Made by a program: the position numbers and the translations under genes. Under the pieces are notes generated by a model that saw only the letters and a list, made by a program, of their open reading frames with translations, had not been told where the DNA came from and ran no database searches. From contig CALFVU010000003.1 in the NCBI GenBank assembly GCA_937928085.1, positions 1 to 51,731 on the forward strand: a stretch of DNA of 51,731 nucleotides. The letters run 5' to 3'. This DNA comes from an uncultured bacterium. Its GTDB lineage: Bacteria > Spirochaetota > Leptospiria > Leptospirales > Leptonemataceae. Positions within the stretch are counted from its first letter, which is position 1; the number at the start of each line of letters is the position of its first letter. Below, piece after piece: positions 44,255 to 51,731 of this stretch.

Positions 44255-45593
44255 ATTTTTTCTTGAATTTCCATAAAAGTAATAAAATAAACAAACTTCC
44301 CAAAAAAAGATATAATAACGAAATCAAAATGATATGTAGATTCCACCAATAATAAGCATTAATTAAGATTAAAAAACCACCCACAATAGGAACGGAAAAA
44401 AGATTCATAAAACCTAATTCTCTAATAACAGGTGTTTTTAATTTGGGATCTACCATTCTTAATAAAATAAGTCCAGTAGAAGCAGTTCCCGTAATAGTGC
44501 CAAAAATCGATACCATTCTCTCGAGAGAATATTGCTTTAGTCTTTTTCCGAAAATGATTACTATTGTTATACTTACAATTCCACTAATTAAAGAAATTGA
44601 TATGACTGGAATCAAATACTGGAACACAATAGTTGGTTGTATAGCAACGATTGTAGAAACAATTAGAAAATCTACTAAAAAAGAAGTAATTTTTCTTTGC
44701 AAATAGGGTTGTATTAAGTATTCCTTATCCAATTTATGAAAAATTTTCCTAACAATGATTCCTACAACTAAACCCAATAGAAAAAAAAATCCCCAAAGCA
44801 TATTTTGAACATCTAGAGGTAAAAATAATCCACCTAGTTGGATTATACTGAAAGTGATTAAATAAACAATACCTAATAATGCAAATTGAAAAGCTAAAGG
44901 TTCTATATTACTGATATGGAATGTTTTTGAATTTTGTATTGTTTCGAAAGAGTTTTTTTTGTAAAATCCTTTTCTACTTTCTTGAGAAATCATTATGTCT
45001 TTAACGAATCCTTTTTGAATACCCCAATTTGCTAAAGGAATACCAAATAAAAAACAAATCAGATAACCAAAAGTAGCAAAAGATAAACCAATAGTTGCAG
45101 CGTTGGCAAATCCAAATGTTTCCCAAACTTTTCCAATCGAAAGAGCTTGACCAGGTCCTTCGTTGAATCCTAAAGGTAAGAGTAAACCAAAGGTTGGATG
45201 CAATTCAACATTTAAAGAGTTGAACAGTACTGTTAGGATTCCACCTAGAAAAGCTTGTGTAGAAAAACTAACTCCTTGAATAAATGCCATCCAAAGAGCT
45301 CCTTCTTTAAATTTTTGAGATTTTTCAGAAGGGGATAGTCCAATAGAAATAAAAGATAAGTTAAAAATATGATATGCAAAAGATTCGAAATTTCTATAAT
45401 CTAAATAAGAAACAAAATTTTTAAAATAATTTTGTATCAAAAAAAAGACCAATAAACCTATAAATCCACCAATTAAAGAAGAAGGAATATAATATTTCTG
45501 AAAAAAACTTAAGCTACCTCTCAATATGGTTCCAATGAATAAACATAAAGAAAGAAAAGAAAAAGTTAATATAACTTCAAAAGGGAATGGCAT
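44253..45593 (-). CDS. Sodium:glutamate symporter family protein (GltS/ESS-like)
   Basis: Inner-membrane carrier of the sodium/glutamate symporter type. About 10-12 spans in two inverted halves are visible; the first half carries the family motif GFNEGPGQALSIG (about 146-158), in place of the GGHGTAAA type of E. coli GltS, as in related Bacteroidetes/Leptospira proteins. A polar loop splits the halves at about 200-230. Length 446 is normal. A perfect AAGGAGGTG site precedes the ATG. The upstream gene is a PLP decarboxylase ending 11 bases before the start, so the two probably form a transport-and-decarboxylation unit for an amino acid, glutamate being only one option. Confidence 0.8.
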   Translation of the reverse strand: MPFPFEVILTFSFLSLCLFIGTILRGSLSFFQKYYIPSSLIGGFIGLLVFFLIQNYFKNFVSYLDYRNFESFAYHIFNLSFISIGLSPSEKSQKFKEGALWMAFIQGVSFSTQAFLGGILTVLFNSLNVELHPTFGLLLPLGFNEGPGQALSIGKVWETFGFANAATIGLSFATFGYLICFLFGIPLANWGIQKGFVKDIMISQESRKGFYKKNSFETIQNSKTFHISNIEPLAFQFALLGIVYLITFSIIQLGGLFLPLDVQNMLWGFFFLLGLVVGIIVRKIFHKLDKEYLIQPYLQRKITSFLVDFLIVSTIVAIQPTIVFQYLIPVISISLISGIVSITIVIIFGKRLKQYSLERMVSIFGTITGTASTGLILLRMVDPKLKTPVIRELGFMNLFSVPIVGGFLILINAYYWWNLHIILISLLYLFLGSLFILLLLWKFKKK

Positions 45594-45604
45594 TTTACAC
45601 CTCC

Positions 45605-47035
45605 TTACTTAAGGATAATATTTACATATTCTGTTAATAATTCCTCTCTAAGATTTACTGGAAGGAGATTTAAAACTTCGTTGATAGAAGCTGATCTTCT
45701 AGAAAGATCTTCGATTCTTAGATTTACAGACTCAATAATTTTTTGTAAAAAATCCTTTGTTGAGATTTGGTGATTTTTAAGTTTTTCTATATAAGGCTTA
45801 ATCTTATTATAAAAAAGATTGGAAGGTAGAGATTTTGCGGTTTCTATTGAAGCTTCTAAATCTTTTAAAAATATATCTACATTTTTCGTATTTGAATAGG
45901 TTATAGTCAAATGTATAGCTTCTTTAAGTTCTCCATAAGAAAGTACAGGTTGTATATACCAACCTTTAGAGTTCATTTCGTCTACTATATGAAATATATT
46001 AACAGTATGGGAGGTAAATGCAAGTAATGGAAATGTATTTTCTGCTATTAACTCTAAATCTTTATGTTTTTTTATATAATTTTGAATTTCTTTTAAAGCA
46101 TTTAATTTTTTTTTAATCAAATTTAAGTATCCTTTCTCTCCGATTAACAATAAAGTACAATAAGTTGCAGCAATAGGTCCACCACTTTTTGTACTTTGAA
46201 TTGTAGGATTGATCATGGTGTAACCAACCCAATCAGCGCAACTGAAGATTTGGAATTTTCTTATTTCTTTATTTTTATATAAGACTACAGAAGAGCCTTT
46301 GGGAGCATAAGCATATTTGTGGAAGTCCATAGAAATTGAAGTAACTCCGTCTACAGAAAAATCAAAATCGGGGATAGAAATATTAAACTTTTTTAAAAAT
46401 GGCAGTAGGAAACCTCCCATACATGCATCAACATGAAAAAGTAAATTATATTTTTTTGCTATTTTAGCCATCTCAGGTATGGGATCAATCACTCCATAAG
46501 TATACGATGGAGCGGATCCTACTATAAGAATTGTATTTTGATTGATTGAGTTTTCAAGTTCTTTAAGATTCACTTGTAGGTTTTTATCAACAGGAATTAA
46601 ACGTTTTTTTAAACCAAAATACTGAACTGCCTTATGAAAGGCTGGATGGGCTGTGATTGGTAAAATGATTTCTGGTGAATTAGTTTTATTTCTAATTAAA
46701 CTATAATCCCTTGCAGATTTAACTGCTAAAAGAATGCTTTCTGTCCCCCCACTTGTAAAGTTACCACAACATTCTTGATTTCCCTGTAAATGTTGGATTG
46801 CAAAGTCTATAATTTCTTTTTCAATTTTTAATAAACTTGGAAAAACAGTAAAATCTAATCCAGATTTATGATAAAATTGTAATAATATTTTTTCAATAAA
46901 GTTCCTGTACTTTTTCTTAGAAGAAAATACATAACTAAATAATTTTCCCGATTCCCAGTTTTGATCCTCTTGATCTAACTCATAAAATAGTTTTTTTAAT
47001 TCTTTATTTGATAACCCTACTTTTGGTAATTCCAT
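45605..47035 (-). CDS. PLP-dependent decarboxylase/lyase, sphingosine-1-phosphate-lyase-like
   Basis: Group II PLP enzyme. The PLP lysine is Lys240 in DFHKYAYAPKG; FTSGGTESI (93-101) is the phosphate loop, HVDACMGGF (201-209) with Asp203 contacts the pyridine nitrogen, and SAPSYTYGVIDPI lies in between. The run GVTSISMDFHKYAYAPKGSS and the later TIQSTKSGGPIAATY look more like sphingosine-1-phosphate lyase than glutamate decarboxylase, although both belong to the fold. A C-terminal extension (about 400-476) is Leu/Asn-rich and helical. It heads a two-gene unit with the symporter; a linked substrate is likely. The 585 bases upstream hold no complete gene. Confidence 0.75.
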   Translation of the reverse strand: MELPKVGLSNKELKKLFYELDQEDQNWESGKLFSYVFSSKKKYRNFIEKILLQFYHKSGLDFTVFPSLLKIEKEIIDFAIQHLQGNQECCGNFTSGGTESILLAVKSARDYSLIRNKTNSPEIILPITAHPAFHKAVQYFGLKKRLIPVDKNLQVNLKELENSINQNTILIVGSAPSYTYGVIDPIPEMAKIAKKYNLLFHVDACMGGFLLPFLKKFNISIPDFDFSVDGVTSISMDFHKYAYAPKGSSVVLYKNKEIRKFQIFSCADWVGYTMINPTIQSTKSGGPIAATYCTLLLIGEKGYLNLIKKKLNALKEIQNYIKKHKDLELIAENTFPLLAFTSHTVNIFHIVDEMNSKGWYIQPVLSYGELKEAIHLTITYSNTKNVDIFLKDLEASIETAKSLPSNLFYNKIKPYIEKLKNHQISTKDFLQKIIESVNLRIEDLSRRSASINEVLNLLPVNLREELLTEYVNIILK

Positions 47036-47232
47036 AAAATGTTATTTTGAACATAATAACAAAGTTGTCAATTTCTTATTTTATTACAATAAAAAAATTA
47101 TAATTTTATTTCTGTTTGTAATTACTACACAATTTTTGTTTTATTTAATGATGTATTTGAATTCTTTTGTAGAAAATTCTTTTTGAAAAGCGATTTTCAA
47201 TCAAAATTTAATATTTAACTAAAAAAAAATAA

Positions 47233-47509
47233 AAATTCAATGTGTATGTAAAAATGATTTTTGATAGTTTTGATGATTCAATAATAAAAGAATTTTCAAG
47301 GTTGTTAGGTTTTTTAACGTTTTGTAAGTTAAAAGGATTTGATTTTTGGAATTCAAAAAACTAGTATTAGAATTTATGAGATTTTTGTGAATTATTGTAA
47401 TTCTAGTGTTATTGTGAAATCTCGTTTAGGAAAGCATACTTATTTTTTTGTTTTTAGATTTTATTTTCAATATGTACGAAAAAAATTGCTTTTTAAGTAT
47501 TGTATTTAA
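47233..47509 (+). pseudogene. Possible gene remnant in the long 47036-47620 interval
   Basis: This 585-base interval is very AT-rich and otherwise looks empty. Two overlapping + frames stay open longer than chance would suggest: 47233-47364 (43 codons, VYVKMIFDSFDDSIIKEFSR then LLGFLTFCKLKG) and 47333-47509 (58 codons, IQKTSIRIYEIFVNYCNSSV then KSRLGKHTYFFVF). They could be one gene broken by a single frameshift near 47333-47361. No family is recognised, and neither frame has a good start. Bases 47036-47232 and 47510-47620 show nothing further. Confidence 0.25.
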
Positions 47510-47620
47510 CTGATTTTTTTTACTTGACATTTCGTATTAATGAGATGTTTTTTTAAATCGATGTTTTGCTTATATTTGATTTTTATCACTAAGAATCCGA
47601 AAAATAGTTAAAGGTTTATT

Positions 47621-48799
47621 ATGGTATCAGAAAATAAAAATTCAGAGAATCCTGTAGACGAAGAAATTCTTTCGATTGATTTAGACAATTTAGAACTGCC
47701 TGATATCCCAGATTTAGACTTAAATGAAGATTCTAGTTTAAATTTTGATTTTGATCATGTATCAGATCAAGGATTAGAAGAAATCCCTATTGATGTAGAA
47801 CAGATGCAAGAAGATCAACAAAATCAAGAAGATCTTGATCTATTACCTTTAGAAGATACCTTGCCAACTTCTGAAGATGATTTAACTTTAAATGCTGAAG
47901 AATTAGATCATAATTTAGAATTAGATAATTTGCAACAAAATGATCTAAATGAACTTGAAGTATCTGAAAATATAGACCTAGAAGAAAAAAATTTAAGTGA
48001 AGATTCAAAGATAGAACCTATAGAAATTGATTTTGATAATGAAGTTCCTATGATAGAAGATTTTCAAGAAAATTATAAATCTGATGTTAATGAAAGTTAT
48101 GATGTAGACGAATCTATAAGTTTATCTGAAAATGAACTGAATGATATTCTAGAAGATCAAATTTCTGAAACCACATCTTTAGAAAAAGAGGATGTCTTAA
48201 AAATAGAAGATAATGAATTAGCAGAAAAAATCATCTCTGACTCAGAACCTACTGAAGATGAGACTCAAGAAGAAACTTATATTCCAACTTTATCAGAAGT
48301 TGGAATAGAAGAAGAAACGATTTCCCTTACTCCTGAAGAATTACAAAGTATTGTTTCTTCAGAAAATCTTGGAGAACTATCAGAAGAACTTTCAGAAGAA
48401 GTTGAAGAAGGACAATCTTCTATCTCTGAACAAGAGCTTAAGGAAATAGAAATTCCAGAACCAATATTCGAAGATGAAACAGAAACGATTTCTTTAACAG
48501 ATGATGAGCTACACAACATTATAGGTGATGTTACTTCAGAAGAAATATCTGAACCTCCTACTATTCCCGAACCAGAGATTTACGATATAACAGAAAAAAA
48601 ATTCGATCGTGAAAAACTAACTGATGATTTATATAAAGAAACAGGACTTAAAAAAGAGGAATTAAAAAAAATGATAAGTTATTTAGATTCGTTGTTTGAT
48701 AAACTACCTGATGATGTAATTCGAGAATTTAGTAAATCAGAATATTTTAATTTGTATAAAAAGGTTATTGAAACATTAGAAATTTATCCAAAAGAATAA
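47621..48799 (+). CDS. Acidic protein with three ISLTxEEL repeats
   Basis: Extremely Asp/Glu-rich, without signal peptide or membrane span; most of the first 330 residues are probably disordered. Three copies of one motif stand out: SISLSENELNDILED, TISLTPEELQSIVSSE and TISLTDDELHNIIGD. They look like docking helices spaced along the chain, and similar ISLS/T-EL motifs occur in spirochaete proteins I know only vaguely. The C-terminal 70 residues (ETGLKKEELKKMISYLDSLF, then LPDDVIREFSKSEYFNLYKK) form a compact helical domain that looks conserved. It is 3 bases upstream of the GAF/degenerate-GGDEF gene and so co-transcribed. AAAGG lies upstream of the ATG. Function unknown, scaffold suggested. 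Confidence 0.7.
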   Translation: MVSENKNSENPVDEEILSIDLDNLELPDIPDLDLNEDSSLNFDFDHVSDQGLEEIPIDVEQMQEDQQNQEDLDLLPLEDTLPTSEDDLTLNAEELDHNLELDNLQQNDLNELEVSENIDLEEKNLSEDSKIEPIEIDFDNEVPMIEDFQENYKSDVNESYDVDESISLSENELNDILEDQISETTSLEKEDVLKIEDNELAEKIISDSEPTEDETQEETYIPTLSEVGIEEETISLTPEELQSIVSSENLGELSEELSEEVEEGQSSISEQELKEIEIPEPIFEDETETISLTDDELHNIIGDVTSEEISEPPTIPEPEIYDITEKKFDREKLTDDLYKETGLKKEELKKMISYLDSLFDKLPDDVIREFSKSEYFNLYKKVIETLEIYPKE

Positions 48800-48802
48800 T
48801 TT

Positions 48803-50659
48803 ATGGGGCTTTTTGAAAAAGCATTATCCTTCCAAAAAGAAAAAAAAGGTCTATATTATAAATTACTGGAATATAAAAAAAAATGGGAAGAAGAACCAAA
48901 AGGCTTATTTTTTAAAGCAAAAAAGTTTAGAGAACAATTACAAGAAACTTCTAATCAGCTTTTACACAATCTACCTGATTATAAGATAGAACTTCAAGCT
49001 CAAAAAGAAAAAGATCCAGAACTTTATCCCATAGAAGTAGAAACAAAGCAAGATTTTTTTGAAGATTGGGAAAAAGAAGCAAAACACGAAATTCAAAAAA
49101 CACAATCGAAAGAGCAAAGCCAAGAATTAGAAAGAAAATTTTTAGAGGATGATAGTGAAATTTTAACTTTACCAGAAGAAATTCATATAGCAAGTCAAAA
49201 AAGGATCGATTATTATCTTGCAATTTTTGATATCAACGATGAACTCCAACAAATCGATGATTTTGAAGAATTTTTAGAGAATCTTGGTTTTTTAATTCAG
49301 GAACAATTAGGAACAAGAATGATTTTGATTTTTGGAAATAAAGATTTTCCAGAATTGAATCAAAATCTAGAATTTATATTCGAAATTGGATATAAACCTG
49401 TAAATTTTTCAATTCCTTTAAATGATCCTATTTTTAATGAAGTTACATCATCTAATGAAGTCTATTATATCTCTCATTTAGAGAAAACTTTGAAAGATCA
49501 AAAATCAATATTCTATCGCCAAAATGAAATATTTAAGGATTTTTCTATCATCTTACTTTTAAAACAAAATCAAGAGATTTATAGTTTTATACTACTTTCT
49601 AAACCCTTAGACCAACCAGACTACGTATTGGATGATTTAGAATTTCTAAGAGTTTTTAATAAAATATCTTTGTCTCGAATAGAGCAATTAAAAAAGCAAT
49701 ATAAATTACAAAAAGAAATACGTGAAATTAAGACATTTAATCAATATTCAAATATTCTATTCAATTTTATATTAGAATGTTCAAATAAAAAGAAAATGGT
49801 TGAAATATCGGATCTTTTACAAAACTTATTGAATACACATTTTGGGATTACTATGTTTTCTTTTTGTGTGATTGAACCAAACTATGGTTATTATAAATTA
49901 TTTTCTGGAGAAAATATATCTTTAGAAAGCATAGAAAAATTTCATTTAGATGTAAATAGCGATTTGATAAGCTTAATTTCTAATTTAACTAGTGTTCATC
50001 CTTTAGAGAATTTTAAGAGTTATCAGGACGTAGTAGATAACTATTCTGAAACCGATATCAGTTTAATGCAACATTTTATCATCATTCCTATGGTACATTT
50101 GAATTGGTTAGTAGGGTTTATTGCAATTCATAAATTAAAAGAAAAATGGAATTCGGATTACGAAAAAATTTTATTATATTTATCAATTTATTTAGCAACA
50201 CTTGTGACAAATTTAATCATAAACGAAGAAAAAGAACTAATATTTCGGGATACTTTTAGTCCCGTTAGAAAAAAAATAGAACTTGCAATACAAAAAGCAG
50301 AAGAAATTCAGACTAACTTTAGTGTAATCGACATAAAAATAAAAAATTTTAAAAAATTATTATCTACTAATTCTATTTCTAAATTAGATCAAATTTTAAG
50401 AAAAATTATCGAAGTTATCAACGGTACTCTTTATAAACAAGATTCTTTAATTCGATTAGCACAAGCAAGGTTTATTATTATTTTGTTTAATAAAAGTAAA
50501 GAGGAATCTCAAATTTACTTAAAAAAGCTTATCGCTAAAATCAATGAACTAAATCTTTATTATGATTCGCCTATTCAGGCTTCTTACTCCTACGAAATTT
50601 TTTCGTACCCAAAAGATGCAGATAATTTAAAAAAATTTTTAGCCCTTATTGAATTTTAA
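48803..50659 (+). CDS. Coiled-coil, GAF-like, degenerate GGDEF-like protein
   Basis: A cytoplasmic 618-residue protein. Residues 1-110 are coiled coil (MGLFEKALSFQKEKKGLYYK, then KKWEEEPKGLFFKAKKFREQ), the type seen in spirochaete signalling proteins. Two GAF-like alpha/beta regions follow (about 140-300 and 320-475), and the C-terminal 130 residues have a GGDEF-type pattern: DSLIRLAQARFIIILFNKSK holds AQARF where active cyclases have GGDEF. It therefore cannot make cyclic di-GMP in the usual way but could bind it or act as a partner. It follows the acidic repeat protein by 3 bases, so the two likely form one complex. Confidence 0.65.
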   Translation: MGLFEKALSFQKEKKGLYYKLLEYKKKWEEEPKGLFFKAKKFREQLQETSNQLLHNLPDYKIELQAQKEKDPELYPIEVETKQDFFEDWEKEAKHEIQKTQSKEQSQELERKFLEDDSEILTLPEEIHIASQKRIDYYLAIFDINDELQQIDDFEEFLENLGFLIQEQLGTRMILIFGNKDFPELNQNLEFIFEIGYKPVNFSIPLNDPIFNEVTSSNEVYYISHLEKTLKDQKSIFYRQNEIFKDFSIILLLKQNQEIYSFILLSKPLDQPDYVLDDLEFLRVFNKISLSRIEQLKKQYKLQKEIREIKTFNQYSNILFNFILECSNKKKMVEISDLLQNLLNTHFGITMFSFCVIEPNYGYYKLFSGENISLESIEKFHLDVNSDLISLISNLTSVHPLENFKSYQDVVDNYSETDISLMQHFIIIPMVHLNWLVGFIAIHKLKEKWNSDYEKILLYLSIYLATLVTNLIINEEKELIFRDTFSPVRKKIELAIQKAEEIQTNFSVIDIKIKNFKKLLSTNSISKLDQILRKIIEVINGTLYKQDSLIRLAQARFIIILFNKSKEESQIYLKKLIAKINELNLYYDSPIQASYSYEIFSYPKDADNLKKFLALIEF

Positions 50660-50833
50660 AATTAAAATTAATCAAATATATAAAGCTTTTTATAAAAAAA
50701 GTAAAATTTCTTATATACAATTATAAAAGAATTGATTTGATACATTTTAAAATAAAAACTATATGTTTTTTTTAAAAATTTTATTTACAATAGAGATAAA
50801 TTTCTTTTCTCTGTAAAATATTTAAAATTACAG

Positions 50834-51481
50834 ATGGTCCTACCTTTATATGTTGAATATATACTATTTTTTGTTTTGTTTTTAGTATTTGTTATTTTAT
50901 TTTATGGATTTTATATGTTTATTTATATTCCTTCTAAAAAATTTTATTTAGATTTACAATCACCTCCTCTGCAGGTTGGTGCAGTAAATGAAATAATATT
51001 AGATCAAAATCAAAAAAAAAAGTCGATTACGATTGGTAGTTTAACATCAGATATCTCTTTAAGACTAAAAGGAATTGAGGATCCACACTTAGAAATTTTG
51101 ATTACAAAAGAAAAAGGCCTTGAAGAATATGAAATTCTTATAAAACCTATTGCTAGAAAAAAAATACTCTGGAAAGCACCCCATACAAAAAACTTTCAAT
51201 TATTAGAAAAAAGTGATATCTTGCAAAGTAGGGAATTTATAGGCCATCCCGGCTACCTGCGAATTATAGGATTAATGCAAGGAAATCGACCTTTACATTA
51301 TGTGGAAATTGAAATTTCTGTAAAATTTTTTATCGATTCTTATGGGGAAGAAAGAATGAAATTTGTATTTAAAATCAATCGCATTTATCCCGGTATTGAT
51401 TTAAATTCAAGAGATAACAAAGGAATTTATTCTTTCGGTAGGGTAAAAGAAGAAGAAGCTTCAGAATCAAATCAAAATTAG
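50834..51481 (+). CDS. Membrane-anchored hypothetical protein
   Basis: Not recognised. 215 residues: one N-terminal membrane span (about 8-32; YILFFVLFLVFVILFYGFYM) then a soluble, mostly beta-strand domain with repeated short strands (EILITKEKGLEEYEILIKP, then HYVEIEISVKFFID). No enzyme motif is visible. The ATG has no Shine-Dalgarno. A bulged hairpin (TTTAC at 50784 with GTAAA at 50813, and AGAGA with TCTCT inside) lies just upstream in the 174-base interval and may be in the leader. Confidence 0.6.
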   Translation: MVLPLYVEYILFFVLFLVFVILFYGFYMFIYIPSKKFYLDLQSPPLQVGAVNEIILDQNQKKKSITIGSLTSDISLRLKGIEDPHLEILITKEKGLEEYEILIKPIARKKILWKAPHTKNFQLLEKSDILQSREFIGHPGYLRIIGLMQGNRPLHYVEIEISVKFFIDSYGEERMKFVFKINRIYPGIDLNSRDNKGIYSFGRVKEEEASESNQN

Positions 51482-51558
51482 ATAAATTTATAATTTTTTA
51501 ATAAAGTCAACGATTTTATTTTTTTTTAAAAATCATCATTTTACCCTACAGATCTAAT

Positions 51559-51731
51559 ATGTTAGATCAAACAGAATATTCTTTTAAACTAAAACATAAA
51601 GTTTGCATCAATCTTTTAACAAACCTCCACAAAGATTTCTTACGACTCTCGAAACATCAAACCAACCAGTTTTTAGAATATTTATACGAAAAACACAAAC
51701 AAAACATCTTACAACACAAAATCGCACCCCT
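51559..51731 (+). CDS. N-terminal part of a gene cut by the window end
   Basis: An ATG at 51559 opens a frame that runs to the window end (57 codons visible): MLDQTEYSFKLKHKVCINLL then LHKDFLRLSKHQTNQFLEYL. It reads as helical, polar and basic. No family can be named from this piece. No clear ribosome-binding site precedes it. Confidence 0.5.
   Translation, partial: MLDQTEYSFKLKHKVCINLLTNLHKDFLRLSKHQTNQFLEYLYEKHKQNILQHKIAP

Noticed and set aside
47524..47560. TTGACA upstream of the acidic protein as a -35 box
   Set aside because: No TATAAT-like sequence 16-18 bases downstream.
47621..48799. Acidic protein as a low-complexity artefact
   Set aside because: The frame is long, has an upstream AAAGG, three ordered repeats and a compact C-terminal domain, and is coupled to the next gene.
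1..51731. CRISPR arrays, insertion sequences, tRNA and rRNA genes
   Set aside because: No regularly spaced repeats, no transposase-like gene and no TPsiC-arm or rRNA-like sequence found when reading the window.

Overview
The window is very AT-rich (G+C roughly 27-30 % by eye) and most likely comes from a spirochaete of the Leptospira side of the phylum. The evidence is a FlaB-type periplasmic flagellin (35343-36191) whose sequence reads like Leptospira FlaB, a FapA/DUF342 protein in a motility operon, a DUF1574-type and a DUF1564-like protein (families I know mainly from Leptospira), lipoproteins with loose spirochaetal lipoboxes, and a GlmU-like protein of the alternative kind. The species is not identifiable from the sequence alone. 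No tRNA, rRNA, IS element, phage module or CRISPR array was recognised. Gene density is high, with many 4-30 bp overlaps.

Layout. 1-204: an edge stretch much richer in G+C than the rest, unexplained. 274-2890: alpha/beta hydrolase, PGRP-type amidase, endonuclease III, ribosomal protein L28. 2968-8600: two unknown or lipoprotein genes, a DinB-like protein, then a leftward ychF-lysA-icd group ending in a strong hairpin. 8868-11964: DUF1564-like protein, GlmU-like transferase, xseB, RlmD/TrmA-type methyltransferase. 11966-16570 (leftward): small unknown, an ABC-F/Uup-like protein that has lost every nucleotide-binding motif, a DUF1574 SGNH-like protein and a GT87-type membrane glycosyltransferase. 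16608-19210: queA and an acyl-CoA synthetase. 19278-19795: a decayed gene. 19809-22742: a lipase/foldase pair below a TetR regulator. 22827-25398: two unknowns and an aldehyde dehydrogenase. 25438-30458: TauE/SafE permease plus DUF1634, glmS, nadA, miaA. 30455-36191: gmk, cheR, a SwrB-like protein, a small unknown and fapA, divergent from flaB. 36211-39730: smpB-der-unknown-mtnA operon. 39784-44254: XRE regulator divergent from a 1225-residue lipoprotein, with a good promoter and terminator. 44253-47035: GltS-type symporter and an S1P-lyase-like PLP decarboxylase. 47621-50659: an acidic repeat protein and a GAF/degenerate-GGDEF protein. 50834-51731: an anchored unknown and a gene cut by the window end.

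How the genes fit together. The acyl-CoA synthetase, secreted lipase, lipase foldase, TetR regulator and aldehyde dehydrogenase suggest use of external lipids and fatty acids. fapA, the SwrB-like gene, cheR and flaB form a motility/chemotaxis block. DUF1574 plus GT87 looks like a small envelope-modification module.

The most unusual points are: (1) a lipase whose ribosome-binding site and signal peptide lie one base out of frame with the mature enzyme at a run of five Gs; (2) a full-length ABC-F protein lacking both Walker A, both Walker B, the signature and the switch motifs; (3) a two-gene unit of an acidic triple-repeat protein and a degenerate-GGDEF protein; (4) a dyad plus promoter between an XRE regulator and a giant lipoprotein; (5) a decayed gene at 19278-19795.
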